Positions 13,009-24,487 of a stretch of DNA of 64,000 nt are shown here, in pieces (within the stretch, counting starts at the first letter, position 1; each line of letters opens with the position of its first letter). The notes under the pieces are model-generated. The model was given only the letters and a program-made list of their open reading frames with translations. It was not told the DNA's origin and did no database searches. Location of the stretch: positions 186,001 to 250,000 of the forward strand of contig NW_026014653.1 of assembly GCF_020379485.1 (NCBI RefSeq), in the 5' to 3' direction. Both the position numbers and the translations under genes were made by a program. This DNA is from Brassica napus. Lineage: Eukaryota > Streptophyta > Magnoliopsida > Brassicales > Brassicaceae.

Positions 13009-13793
13009 TTCTAAATATTTTTAACCAATGCTTTTATAAAATTTGTTTGATAAAGATCATGAATCCAACCGCATGAACTACTTCCACGGGAGAAGAACAT
13101 TACCTAAATGAAGAGGGGCGAAGAAATGTGGAGAACAACCCATCTCGCATCACCACCACCTAAACACGAGGAGGAGATAACCGAAAACGATGAACAAGAT
13201 AAAAAGAAAAAAAATGCATGCACAAGAAAAACCCACATATCCAAATAAATTCTCTTGTTCAAAATCAGACAAAGAATAGACTAATGCCATACCCCACCAC
13301 TGATTCGCCTCCGCCGCCACTAGATGTCATACCCCACCTCTGAAACTCCACCCATCATCCAAAACAGGCCGAAGAGGAGAGAGGTGGAGACTTGTAAGTC
13401 CAAAATAAAGCGAACCTGTCAGCTACGTCGCACCTTCTCTGAGAGGAGCCGCCACTACCATGTTGCAAGGATAGAGAATTCACCAACTGCTGTCGATCTA
13501 CAAATAGAGAGCCGAAGGACAACTATTTGCCAAAAAGAATATATATAACTTTTCTTGTTCTTATCATCAGAAGTTAAGAACATTTCGACGTTAGAGTTTT
13601 AGAGATAAAGCAACTAGATACATGACGTGTATTCAGAGTTAAACATATGTTTATTCCAGTGCCGGTCCAACATTTTTAAATTTTTTTATGTCTTATGCGC
13701 AATTAAATTTTTGTGATGTAAATTTTTTATAATGTATATATACAACTAAAATTATCACTTAAATTCATGATACTTTAAACGACATAGTTCTTA
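13009..13793. other. Intergenic DNA, possible eroded repeat
   Basis: The 13.05-13.55 kb part is less AT-rich and has a 74-codon open frame (13324-13548, +) rich in Arg/Lys with no recognisable domain. A near-repeat of CATACCCCACC occurs at about 13288 and 13329. I call no gene. Confidence 0.35.
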
Positions 13794-14015
13794 CCATGAT
13801 TAACCCTAGTCTTTTAACTGAGGTTCTTAGCTTCGTCTAAGAGACGGTTCTTATCTTTTCTTAGATTTTAACTAAGAAAAACTAAGAACCATCTATTAAA
13901 TAAGAGATATAAGAGCAATCTCTTAGCCGAAAAGTGTTAAAAAAAAACAAAAAACAAAAAAATATCAAATCATGAGTTAAGAACCCCGGCTAGGAGACCA
14001 TGGTTAATCATGCCC
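13794..14015. mobile_element. PIF-Harbinger-type MITE, related to the one at 11.2 kb
   Basis: The left end CCATGATTAACCCTAGTC and the right end GACCATGGTTAATCATGCC are inverted and imperfect. TTA flanks both sides (13791-13793, 14016-14018). Internal GGTTCTTAGC / TAAGAACC units resemble the 11.2 kb element, so they are probably diverged relatives. Confidence 0.65.
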
Positions 14016-14934
14016 TTAATTTGCCTACACTCCGGATCGGCTATGGATATGTTCCAGATGATAAGTAATCAAATGTAAATATTTCAGTTCTGCATGTTAT
14101 CTTTCTTTCTTTTTTTGTCAACACATGTTATCTTCTACCAAAGATATTATTATTGTTTTCTTACAAAAATGCTCTTATTAAAATTTTATTTATACAAGAA
14201 ATTTCTTATCAACCAGACTACTATTTACCCAATAAAGTCAAAATTGGAAGACGCAGAAGTAGTTAACGTGACATGTACAGACCACGCTCACGTGGTTTAA
14301 CTGTGGAACAACGTACGAGCGAGTGACGATGGCTTTCCGTAATTTTATTTAGGTCGGAAAATTCATACTTCGTGAAACAAAATCTACAAGTTAATATTTA
14401 TCAAGTTCATAAACTAATGAAAATTTAGACTAAACCAGTTTAAAATTTAAATAAAAAATAATGATTTTGTTTCTATAAATATATACTATGATTTTATCAT
14501 ATCATTATCTAGTAACTAATAGTTTTTCATTTTAATTATTATTTATAAAAAAGTTTATCAACTATATATTAATAATAGCATAAAATATTATAATTGTAGA
14601 TTTTTTAGTAGAATCTGATTTATACTTTTATCACTGTCAATAGAAGAATGGGGCTGTTAGAGGATTTCTAATCTTAACTTTATTTTTTACTTTAAAATTG
14701 AAATTGAGTTGGATTGGAACTAAATTCCAATTTTAAGAAAATTACATTAGCGATGCTTACGTGTGTTAAAAACACTACAAAAGGTTGTCTCTGTTTGAAA
14801 GGGTTCTCGAGAAAAAGAAAAGAACAGAAACACTCTTTTGCCTCAGAACGCCGTTACACAAACCTCTCTCTCTTCATCCTTCTTCGTACTCTTATCTCTC
14901 TCTGTCTTCGCTTTCTGTTATTACAGAGATAGAA
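14016..14934. promoter_or_regulatory. Upstream region and probable pri-miRNA 5' part of MIR168a
   Basis: The 14.75-14.93 kb part becomes more balanced in composition and CT-rich (TCTCTCTC runs), typical of a plant 5' leader. The transcription start and promoter elements cannot be placed from sequence alone. Confidence 0.35.
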
Positions 14935-15072
14935 TCACCGTGGGGCTCGGATTCGCTTGGTGCAGGTCGGGACTGATATGCTGACACAACCACTGGTGCT
15001 TTTGCCTTATTGGTTTGTGAGCAGGTATTGGCTCCCGCCTTGCATCAATTGAATCGGAGCCTCCAATGGTGA
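14935..15072 (+). ncRNA. MIR168A: microRNA168 precursor hairpin (MIR168a)
   Basis: The mature miR168 occupies 14953-14973 on the 5' arm. It starts TCGCTTGGTGCAGG and ends in C, the Brassica-type 3' base as I recall it, where Arabidopsis has A. The miR168* lies at 15034-15054 on the 3' arm, starting CCCGCCTTGCATCAA. The flanking arms (CACCGTGGGGCTCGGATTCG and CGAATCGGAGCCTCCAATGG) pair, giving a long imperfect stem with a loop of about 60 nt. miR168 targets AGO1 mRNA and thereby tunes the whole miRNA pathway. Position supports MIR168a, which in Arabidopsis is At4g19395, next to FAO4A. The hairpin looks intact and functional. Confidence 0.95.
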
Positions 15073-15529
15073 AACGAATCCAATTAGATCTGGAACTTAT
15101 GTATATATATATATATACTCTTCTCATCTCTTCTTTTTTCTTCTCTTGATTTCTAACTTATATTATAAGATCAAAACTAGAAATTGAGGATTAAAAAGTG
15201 TGTTTCTTTGAATCTTAAAATCATGTTGTTGGCAAATAAAAAGTTATCTAATTTTGTTTGGTTTTAAGCTATTGTGTTCCATGAGATTCAGGATCACCGG
15301 ATTAAATCCTAAAAGGTAATTTGGTTTATGCAAATCTTTTGGCTTTGTTTATTGTTGACTTTAAGTTAAAATCATTAATAAAACGTGTGTTGATGATAAT
15401 TGAGGAAACTTATGGTTCAAACTCTGTCTTGTTGTCAGTCCCTGAAGTTTCACATTCAAGCTCAACCCAAATCTCTATATAGAAACATATGGTCACAGTT
15501 TCTGATTTTGTTTAGTACAGTAGGTCTGG

Positions 15530-15530
<1 letters not shown>

Positions 15531-15577
<47 letters not shown>
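15531..15577. repeat. (TA)n microsatellite
   Basis: About 23 uninterrupted TA units. It is probably polymorphic in length. Confidence 0.9.
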
Positions 15578-15581
<4 letters not shown>

Positions 15582-16944
15582 CTGCTTCATTCTTTGATTT
15601 TCACATTTCCACATCCAGCAATATATGATGAAGAAGAAGAAAAATATAAAGATCTTGTTACATCAGTAAATCTCTTGTCTTGATTTTCTCTATGTTTCTC
15701 TAAGAAGGTTCCATCTACGTTTTGATTTAGTTTCTTGATGAAATGGTAATCTCTTGTTTTGGGTGGTGTTTCATTAGCTTCATAGTTGGAGACTGAAAAA
15801 TGTAAGAAGAAGAGATGAAACTGAGCAGAGTTTGTTGTGGACTGACTCACAGAGCAACCAAGAGGTAAACCACGGTCTACAGACTAAAAGTTTCAAATCC
15901 TATATTATTAAACGACGAAAAGTACACTCTCCAAGCAAAAGAAAGCAAACAAAAACTTACACTGGTTGGATCCAAGAAAAAGAACAGAGGCTGCACTTGT
16001 CTTAAAATCTTATGCCTCAGCAGACATCAATGATTCCGATTCATTTGTCTTATTTATAATACGTATGGTTATTAATGAAAGTGCATATATTGGCTTTCCT
16101 CGTTTGCACATTAAATGCTCTAGGATTTGAGTTTATAGAAGTTAGAAATATATACTCAGCAAAAAGAATACAATGTAGCCCGTTGTATCTAACCAAATCT
16201 GATGGCTTTCCTCGTATTTGTGATCTCTCTATGCTCTGTTCGACCGATGATAACCCGTTAGGAACTTGTTTATCAAACCTCTTTCTCCCTTAATTAACTT
16301 TTTATGTATTAAAGCACTGATCAACAAGTTCACTATAAGTTTGTGAAATTACACATAACTAGCCGTAGTGATAATTTGCTAATAACAACAAAATCTTGTC
16401 CTGATCATCAACAGCAACCTGACTAGGACGTCTAATCATCACTTTTAATCGCTATGCTATCGTAATGATCGACTGATAGCCAAGACTAATTTTATTTATA
16501 TCACCGTCAATATAACTTCTTTAATTTGTAATTAATTAACCTATGGTGATCAATGGTCATATATATGATCTTTTTTTTTGTAACTGTATATATGATCATT
16601 TGCTGCGACCATTTTCAGTTTTTATGTTATTTATTATCAGTTCATCATCAACAACTTCATATATAGTTCTAGAAGTAATGAAGAAGAACATGCCATTCGT
16701 ATTGAATGGGATAGGTAAGAGTTAAGTCAACATAAGTTACCATATATAGCGGTGCAAAGACATTTATGACTTTTGTAGAGCATATAAGCAATTTGTAACT
16801 GTGGTCCTCGTGAAAGTTAATAATGTAACTACAATGTTATGCATGTGATTCTTCATGCATGGACAGTCGTGTTACTATTCATACGTACAACATAAGTTAG
16901 TACACACTCACAATTTGATCAGTTTAGACCTTGGAGTCTTTCGC
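15578..16944. other. Intergenic region, no supported gene
   Basis: An 87-codon minus-strand frame (15850-15587) and a 72-codon plus-strand frame (16075-16293) are open but have no recognisable domains. Composition around 15.6-16.0 kb is closer to transcribed DNA, so an untranslated exon or non-coding transcript is possible. I cannot support a gene. Confidence 0.35.
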
Positions 16945-17208
16945 TAAGGGTACGATTGGTAATGACTGTAGCTTTAAAATTTTTGTAGACTTTTTGCTGT
17001 GGTTTTAAATTTTATTGCTGTGGAATTTTATGGAAAACACTAAAAAATTGTTTTGGATATTTGGTTCTGCAGAGCACTTTTATAGCTGTAGGTTATTTTA
17101 AGAGTTGTGGTTTCAAAAAAAACTTTAAAGCTTGATTGCTCTAAATTTTGTGCTTAGAAATAAATAGGGCTGTGGACAGCACCCAGGACAACTACCGATC
17201 ACCCCCTA
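16945..17208. mobile_element. MITE with hAT-like inverted termini
   Basis: The left end TAAGGGTACGATTGGTAATG pairs imperfectly with the reverse complement of the right end (TAGGGGGTGATCGGTAGTTG). The interior is GCTGTGG/CTGTAG-rich and self-complementary in part. No clear 8 bp target duplication is visible, so the superfamily call is tentative. Confidence 0.5.
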
Positions 17209-18781
17209 AATTTTTTTTAGCGCGTAAAGAAATAGTGAAAGACTCCAAATTAATGACTTCATTCAATTGTGTAGTGAGCGCAGAACTGGTGTTGGACATA
17301 GTCAAATAAAATATTGGCTTTGGCTCATAATTTATTAAATTGGGTAGTGATGCAGACTGAAATATTCAGTTTATTATATGGGGAAATTTGCTGTATAACC
17401 ATATCAGAGCAAAAATGAAAAATATAGCCATACTTTGGAAAATATGTCATTTTACTACATAAATAGACATCACAGTCATTTACGGCGAGTGGACGTGTGT
17501 ATATCACACACTATGATCATATACTATTCTATTTATAATCTCGATATAGAATAGATCATCTTAACCATATATGTTATAAGAATTTGATGTATCAGTACTA
17601 TTTATTTATAGGGTTCAATGCAGTTTAAGTAGTAAACAATATGAAAGAACGTGTTTATTTGCAGGAATGATGTTTAGTGTATATTAAATTACGTAAAAGA
17701 ATGTATTTGACTGATATATTCTAAATAATAAAATATATTATTCTATATTTTATGCCTAAATAGTATAGTATGTAAATGTATATAGGAAAGAAAAGAAAAG
17801 AAGTTAAATGAGATAAAAATAATCGATGGGAAATAGTATGGCGTATATGAAAAATATGGTGTACATGTAAAAATATGAGAAAAAGAAGGATTACAAATAG
17901 AAATATAAGTATGAAAACGAAGATGGGATGATGAAGAAAAAATTACTATTTTATTAATTGTGGTCATATATACAGTTACGTGGACGTATAAGGAAAAAAG
18001 TGAGAGAGGGAGAGAGAGAGGGAGGAGGGATGCAGAGAGGGAGGGGGAGAGGGAGAGGAAGAAAGATAGAGAAAAAAGAGAAATATTGATTTAGAAGAAA
18101 GGACGGAGAGATTTTGAGATGGAGAATTGGGAAGAGAGATAAAGTGAGAGATAGAAGAAAGAGAGATTGTATAATAACAATTCTATTATAGGTTTGTAAA
18201 TAGAATAGAACAAAATCTTATTTTTTTTGTATAATTGTACATATTCAATTTATCAATACATGTTCGTTTTACAAAATTCAAAAATTTTTTATAGAAAGAA
18301 AAATCTATGTTTTTTTATAAATATTTAAAAAAATTCAAATAAATATTTTTTAAATTTATAAAGTCAATTAAAAAGAAGAGGTGAAAGTGAGAAAAGACAA
18401 AATAGAAATTAATACATAAATATCATAGCCTAATGAAGGTTATGATTATATTGTTGATTTTTTTGTTTGTTATGTGCATGTCGCCAAAATTTTCTTATTA
18501 TATTGTCTAGCACATAAATACGAAACTATTTAGCTCTAGTCTATTCGGCATTTGTAATATTTTAAGTGTATTTTTTATGATTGTACGTAGGTCGAAATCA
18601 CAACGCAACACGGAATTAATTTAAATATAACATTAATATTAGTTACATATATTGACGTGTTTTTTACATATATATGGACTTTCAAACACATTAAACAAAA
18701 CGAAATGCTAAATACAACTTTTAATCTTTTTTTTTTTTTGACGTCGATACAACTTTTAATCACGTATGCTTGAATATTAAA
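17209..18781. other. AT-rich intergenic DNA with a purine tract
   Basis: A GA-rich strand (GAGAGAGGGAGAGAG type) runs from about 17996 to 18170. The rest is AT-rich without a supported gene. It contains the 3' flank of the minus-strand gene ending at 18782. Confidence 0.45.
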
Positions 18782-19288
18782 CTAATTACTGTAGGGTAAA
18801 ACTGGAACAGAAAAATATGGATCGACCACAACCATAGTGCTACTCCCAACAGAAGTATCGCAAGAAAACTCATTGTAAAACGCTCTTGCCTTCCTTAATA
18901 TAAAGCTTATGGAACATTTCATGTACCACAACAAGCTCAATTGAGCAACTTCACGTCTCAAATCTCTGTCTTTCGTTGGGATGATCGACTTACCGTAGTC
19001 TTTGTGGTTGCATATGGACAGCTTCCCGTGTTCTTGTTTTGCCGACTCCTCTTCTTTAACTGGCTGATGTTCCATAAAGAGTAGTGAGTTAGTAAGAGGG
19101 TCTGAATTGTTTAGGCCATTGTGATAGATTTCCGTAAGCGTTTTCCCAGGAAAAACATTGTTGAACATGTTCTCGCTTATGGATTTGGATGGTTGGGGCT
19201 TGTTTTGGTTGCATCTACGAGGTTTTCTGGTCGAAATTGAGATTTTGGGGCGGTGGACTTGACCGAGGGTGACGAATTTAGTAGCCAT
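18782..19288 (-). CDS. Small plant-specific protein of unknown function (At4g19430-like by position)
   Basis: A single-exon frame of 168 aa starts at the ATG at 19288 (MATKFVTLGQ...). The N-terminal third is basic and Ser/Pro/Asn-rich. The C-terminal half contains DRDLRREVAQLSLLWYMKCS, which reads like a short amphipathic helix. No signal peptide or known catalytic motif is visible. A TATA box lies about 70 bp upstream. The gene sits between MIR168a and the PPR remnant, where Arabidopsis has the unknown gene At4g19430, so I infer orthology from position only. Its promoter and first codons are duplicated immediately upstream (19950-20920), which argues that this copy is the functional one. I cannot assign a function. 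Confidence 0.65.
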   Translation of the reverse strand: MATKFVTLGQVHRPKISISTRKPRRCNQNKPQPSKSISENMFNNVFPGKTLTEIYHNGLNNSDPLTNSLLFMEHQPVKEEESAKQEHGKLSICNHKDYGKSIIPTKDRDLRREVAQLSLLWYMKCSISFILRKARAFYNEFSCDTSVGSSTMVVVDPYFSVPVLPYSN

Positions 19289-19354
19289 GAGAGTATTTGC
19301 TATATGGTATAAAGTGATTGGTTGTGTGAATTGCTATTCACTCCTTTCTTAGGA

Positions 19355-19362
19355 TATTTATA
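19355..19362 (-). promoter_or_regulatory. TATA box of the small gene at 18.8-19.3 kb
   Basis: TATAAATA on the minus strand, about 67 bp before the ATG at 19288. The duplicated copy upstream has a similar A/T motif (AAATAAATATC on the minus strand near 20094-20104). Confidence 0.55.
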
Positions 19363-19949
19363 TGCACACATCTATACATACACATTACATAAATGTATGG
19401 CATGTATATGTGATAAAGGTTTCGTATAACTGTAAGTTTTTTTAATCTAAAATTAAACCAAAAAGCTGTTGATGGGTACGTTTTACAGGGATGGGAGCTA
19501 GAAAGTGATAAGTTGGCCTAACCGTCCAATTATGTGGTCTAAATTGGTGAAAAGAGGGGCCATGAAAGGTGGATAAAAATGAAATGTACTTTCCATTAAC
19601 AAGTGACTTTACCTCTTTCACTTCACAAAATATTTACTACAAATGATTAATTTATGGGATTTAGAATAATCACTCACACGTTGTTTGAGATAATGAGAAG
19701 AAGAACCTAGAATCTATGGAATCTAGATACGAACGGATGTAGAGAGTGTTAAGTTCAAAAAAAAAAAACGGATGTAGAGAGTGAGAATGGTCCATACCAT
19801 GAGCGAATAGTTTGGTATCTGTATGTGTTTTCCATTGTTATTTTCACTAAAAAGCATGTGGTCTTACGTATTTTCATGTTTTCCACGGGTCTAAATTGAG
19901 ATTTTGATATAAAAGGTTTTTCTCTAAATCAGTATTTTTCATATTTTCC

Positions 19950-20920
19950 ACGGGTCTAAATTGAGATTATGGGGGGAGGTGTGGACTTGAGCGAGGATGA
20001 TAAATTTAGTAGCATGAGAGTGTTGAGTGTGATTGTTATATGGTGATTGGTACGAAGTGATATTTGTGAATTGCTCTTCACTCCTTTCTTAAGATATTTA
20101 TTTGCACACATCTATATGTATTAAAAGTTTGGTATAAGTGTAAGTTTTTTTTGGCTAACAAAGTGTAAGGTTTTTTTTTCCAACTATAAACCAAAAAGCT
20201 TCACTTGCTGTTGAGTATGAATATCTTAAAGGGATGGAAACCTAAAAGCGATAAGTTGGTCTAACCGTCCAAATTGTAATGAAGTGGCAATTTTAAGCTT
20301 TCTCAATCTTGTATATTGCCTAACAAAAAGGCAAAACCTATAAAGAATACTTAACTACATAGATTGTTTTCTTCTAAATGTGATTTTTTTTTTGACATCT
20401 TTCTAATCGGTGATATTTATGAATTACAAAAATACATATTAGTCTTCTACTCTTCTCTGCACATGCTCAGATCATACGAGTAAACTCATGTTCTAATATA
20501 ATGAGAAGTGAAATCGCATGTTCTCGGACTAAATTTTCAATTTGCAGGTCCGTACTAAGAATGATTCTATAATTCTATATGACATACTACGCATATATAA
20601 ACTGTACATATTATAGTGTACCTCAGATCATGTGGTCTATATTGCTGGATCTAAATTGGTGAAAAAGAGGGGACATGAAAGTTGGATGAAAATGAAATGT
20701 ACTTTTCCATTGACAAGTGACTTTACCTCTTTCACTTCACAAAAAGCTTAAATTATTTAAATATGGAACCTAGAGTAATTTCATTCACAAGGTATCTAAG
20801 ATAACAGAAGAACCACCTAGATACGAACGGATGTAGAGAGTAAGAATGGTCCATACCACGTGCGAATAGTTTGGTAGCTGTATATGTTATACATTGTTCT
20901 TTTCACTAAAAAGTCGTATA
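19950..20920 (-). pseudogene. Duplicated promoter and 5' end of the 18.8 kb gene, truncated
   Basis: This stretch repeats about 19.2-19.87 kb. The shared landmarks occur in the same order: the first codons of the gene (19950-20025), the CTCTTCACTCCTTTCTTA leader, the CCAAAAAGCT block, GATAAGTTGGTCTAACCGTCC, then TCTAAATTGGTGAAAA...GAGG and GATACGAACGGATGTAGAGAG. It is interrupted by about 340 bp of unrelated sequence (about 20280-20620). The coding part is cut after about 20 codons. Its ATG has lost one base relative to the intact copy (ATGCT for ATGGCT), shifting the frame. It is a tandem duplication relic. Confidence 0.7.
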
Positions 20921-21384
20921 TGTGTTGGTTTACATATCTTGTATGTTTCAGAGATTCCCAGCTTTCAGGGTAATTGACTCTCAACTTACCCAAAACTTAG
21001 ATACTTTTCAGTCGTCCAAGTGTGTACAAATTACTCATTATCCGATCCATACAAGGGCTTAGGTGAAACAAAGTGACAGATATTAATATATCCATATATA
21101 ATACAATTTATTGGATAATGGGAAGCGATCTGTGACTGTGAGTACTGTATTTTTTTTTCTTCATGTATCCAAGAGTCCTAACTTTCACCATCTTCTCTAC
21201 TGAATATGAGTAGTTAAGTATATATTATCCAACTGTGTTTGACTGCACGTTCTTTTCTCATCATCTCATCAAACAGATTCTGACCCTCTCCAGCTCTTTC
21301 AGCTTTACAACATTTATCTATCATGACTGAATATGTATAAATGAAGCATACCATTCCGTTTCCAAGAACCCCAAAACTGTATGG
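20921..21384. other. Intergenic DNA
   Basis: No gene is supported. It lies between the duplicated promoter and the PPR remnant and may contain its eroded 3' flank. Confidence 0.4.
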
Positions 21385-21955
21385 CCTCCTCGATTTTATT
21401 CAGCTCAAACAGCCAACGGGTCAATATGATGTAAGTATGATTGTCAGGCTTAAGTCCTCTCAGCCATTTCATCCATGAACGTAAACGCTTTTTCCAATTT
21501 CCTCTTTCTGCAAAATCCAGAAATCAACGTGTTATAAAAATGTGTATATAATAAAAACCACGCCCTAATATCTCTTCTCTAATCCTAAGAGCTTCGTCCA
21601 GCGTCCCTTCTTCACAGAGTCCATGAAGCAAAGCATTTGAAGTCTTTGTGTCTACTACAAAACCTTCCGGCTTCTATTAAACCATCAATCAAATTGCTTA
21701 CTGTGTCGTATAATCTGAAGGAGAAGCTTAGCGAATCAGATGCTAAGTTGAAATAAATCTTAAGCAGTCTTGGGGTTAGCTTTGGATCGTAAGTCAGGGA
21801 ACTCGTGAGGCGATAAGATAGTTATGAGTTGTTTAGACTGCTCGTAATCTAGAGATATCTTAGACAAAGAGCCTCGGATAACCATGCCGATCAGAGGAAG
21901 CTTCTTCGGAGTTACCCGCCAGGTGAGCGAGCGAGAGTCTCCTCATGTCCATGGG
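21385..21955 (-). pseudogene. Pentatricopeptide-repeat (PPR) gene remnant, At4g19440-like
   Basis: Minus-strand translation gives broken pieces in several frames. One is an N-terminal piece reading LDYEQSKQLITILSPHEF, then LRSKANPKTA and a stop. Another is VSNLIDGLIEAGRF. A PPR motif follows (TLISGFCRKRKLEKAFTFMD, then EMAER), where a frameshift separates it from LKPDNHTYI in another frame. PPR proteins bind organellar RNA. The synteny (At4g19440, PPR/TPR-like) fits. Most of the repeat array is deleted: a typical gene needs well over 1.5 kb and only about 0.55 kb remains, with several stops and frameshifts. It is not functional. Confidence 0.7.
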
Positions 21956-22202
21956 AAATGGAGAGAAATGTGAGGAATTCACTTCGAGGGAAATTCGATA
22001 AAAGCCAAGATAGATATTTGTTATGATAATAACACGGGATTGGATATATACACATTATTTGACCCAAAAAAAAGAGAGGATATATACACATTATAATTGG
22101 GCTGACAGATGGAAACTTTTTGAGTTTCATTTAACAGCTACTGTTTCAATTTCTCTATAAAATAATGCTAGACCTAGATGTTCGAGTGTCCTTTTAGATT
22201 CA

Positions 22203-24487
22203 CTAGATTCGGTGTCCGCGCTACGCGCGGATAACATGTTCAAATTAAGAAAATTTATATTTTTGATTAGTAGTTTTTAGTTTAATAAAGTGTTTGTTAA
22301 TTTTGTGTGTTGTAGATTTAACCATAGAATTTTTGTTTGAATGTGATGCGGTGATCAGTTTTTCTTTTCTAAACAAAAGTAAGTTGGAATAATATATTGT
22401 GTTGAGCAATCAAATTTCATAGGAGAAAAGAGTATTTTTGAGTATTGAGTGGTGTCGTTTGCTATCAGGCTTAGGATATCAGTTTATTCGTCTTTTAGAA
22501 GCGTTGTATGATATCAATGTCGGTGTCAAAGTAAAAGTGTGATCTTGATGTGGTTGTGAGTGATAATTTTCCTGTATAAGTGTAATATTTGTAAGCATTT
22601 AGTTTGACATAAACTTTTTGTTTAGTTTATTACCTTCATGTAACCTTGGAATGATACTTGTGATGATTACGATTTGGTTTTTCTTGGTAGATATGCGATT
22701 TAACTCCCTGAAATTAGCCGCCTCGTTGTCCCATATGGTTAGACGTACCATTTTGGATCTACAAAAAATTATTGTATTATATATTTATTGCTTAAAACAA
22801 ATATTATTTAATAAAATGTTAGTACCTGTGTAAATACAATCCAATCCAATCCAAAGGGAACGTTATCCAGTTCACACAGTTCAAAACTAAATAGTTTGAC
22901 AGTATAAATAAGTAATTGTCCAAAGGGAATAGAGTTTGGTAGCTAACGAAAATGAATAAAAATAAGATAAGACGTAGACGATGTCTGCGAAGTATATTGT
23001 GAATGGTCTTGTAGAGATGACATTTTCTATTGCGAGCGGGCCTATTGTTATAAAAGAATTTTGTTAGTACAGATTCATTATTGAGTTCGGAGAGTTTTGG
23101 TCGGCAGACTTACTGGTTACTTGCATCTTATGGTATAGAAATTTGTTCGTGATTCCGGAAAACCTGCTCTGGGTGAGCATCTGATCGTGATTCTGGGGGA
23201 GAGAGAAAGGAATTTAGTATTTTTGGATTGTGTTGTGAATTGTGTTGCAAAATAATATTTTTTTTAGGGGAGCGAGGTAGACCATTGTATATTTCTTTGT
23301 AGACTATGTTTTTAACCCTTCCTATCTTTTGATCCTTTCCTTGTATAATTTTGAAGCCTGACTGGGTAATAACTCGGCAAATACCAACATAGAGCTGTCC
23401 ATGGGTGAAAACGGGTTGTGGCAAATACAATAGGACACATTTCAAACTCTGACCCTAAATTTTGTTAATTGTCATTGCGTAACATAGCCTGATTGGAAAT
23501 TGTCGCCTTTCAAGGGTGAATGGATGTTTAGTTACTGATTCCGATAGTATGATTCTTGGAAGGTCCACTTTATGTCTAATATGAGAGCTTGTAACTATAT
23601 CACCTCTAATAACACGCTCACCTAGATAAGGAACAATCAGACGTGTTCCATTGCATAACCCTTTCTTTTGATTTAAATTCCTTAGAAGCATGAAAGGGGC
23701 ACCCATTTTCAATGTAAGCTTATTCCACTTTCAATGTAATTTTTAATATATCTAGGGTATTAGTGTCATTTTACTTATTAAATTTAGTAAAATGAAATAT
23801 TTTAGAGTGATGTGGTTATTTAGGGTTATAATTAACGGGTGGGGATTTGGGATTTAGATTTAAAATTGTATAAAATAAAAAATAAATATTTAAAATTTTC
23901 AAATTAGTTTCAATAACTAACGACATAATTTCTATATATATTATTCATTCTCATTATGTATACTATTGTAATTATCATAAAACTACAAAATAAAAGCTAA
24001 CAAAAGTTTGTACGTAACATCATGCAATGTTAGTTACGTAATTAATTTTCTTAAGACAAAGCAGATGGAAAATTTTATGAATATCATATAATTTTCATTT
24101 TTTATATTTTAGTTCTTCAGTTTTCAGATCAGATGTTCTACTACCCTTAACAAAAACAAAATATATTTTAATATTATTAGATATATATGTTATATGTTAT
24201 ATTCAAATACTAAGAATCATATATGGAACAATAAACTTGCTATCTGTATAAAAAATGGGCTGGGCCTGCGAATGAAACAGAATCGACAAAGGGCTGGGCA
24301 AATGGGCTGGGCTGCGAAACGGGATCGAGACAGCTGCACGATGGGTCAAAAGGGCTGCAAAGCTGATTAATTTTTTTAAAATCCAAGCCCAGTCCGGAAT
24401 GACATGGCAGTTTGGTTGGATGAGAATATTTGTGCCTCTGTGGCATAGCTTAAAAAGCCTCAATTTAGCTGCTATTATATAGTAGGA
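22203..24487 (-). mobile_element. Helitron with intact termini and helicase remnants
   Basis: Read on the minus strand, it starts at 24487 with TCCTACTATATAATAGCAGC after an A. It ends at 22203 with hairpin CCGCGCGTAGCGCGG, 9 nt, then CTAG before a T. These are textbook Helitron ends, with A/T insertion and no target duplication. Inside lies a C-terminal Pif1-type helicase fragment (23128-23712). The length, 2285 bp, is too short for an autonomous element, so Rep and most of the helicase are gone. The element sits just beyond the PPR remnant. Confidence 0.8.
23128..23712 (-). pseudogene. Helitron Pif1-like helicase C-terminal fragment
   Basis: Two adjacent minus-strand frames (23712-23455 and 23445-23128) together cover the end of a Helitron helicase. 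The first contains GAPFMLLRNLNQKKGLCNGT and then RRQFPIRLCYAMTINKI. The second contains LYLPQPVFTHGQLYVGICRV. These correspond to the motifs V/VI region of plant RepHel proteins. A stop/frameshift separates the frames just where the GQ(S/T) motif should follow TINK. All upstream helicase and Rep domains are missing, so it is a dead fragment. Confidence 0.85.

Noticed and set aside
13324..13548. 74-codon Arg/Lys-rich frame
   Set aside because: No domain, no promoter and neighbouring partial repeats; more likely an eroded transposon fragment.
15587..15850. 87-codon minus-strand frame near MIR168a
   Set aside because: No recognisable domain; low-complexity Ser and charged stretches. It may be part of a non-coding transcript.
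17996..18170. GA-rich tract as a GAGA/Polycomb-type element
   Set aside because: No gene nearby depends on it; simple-sequence origin is more likely.
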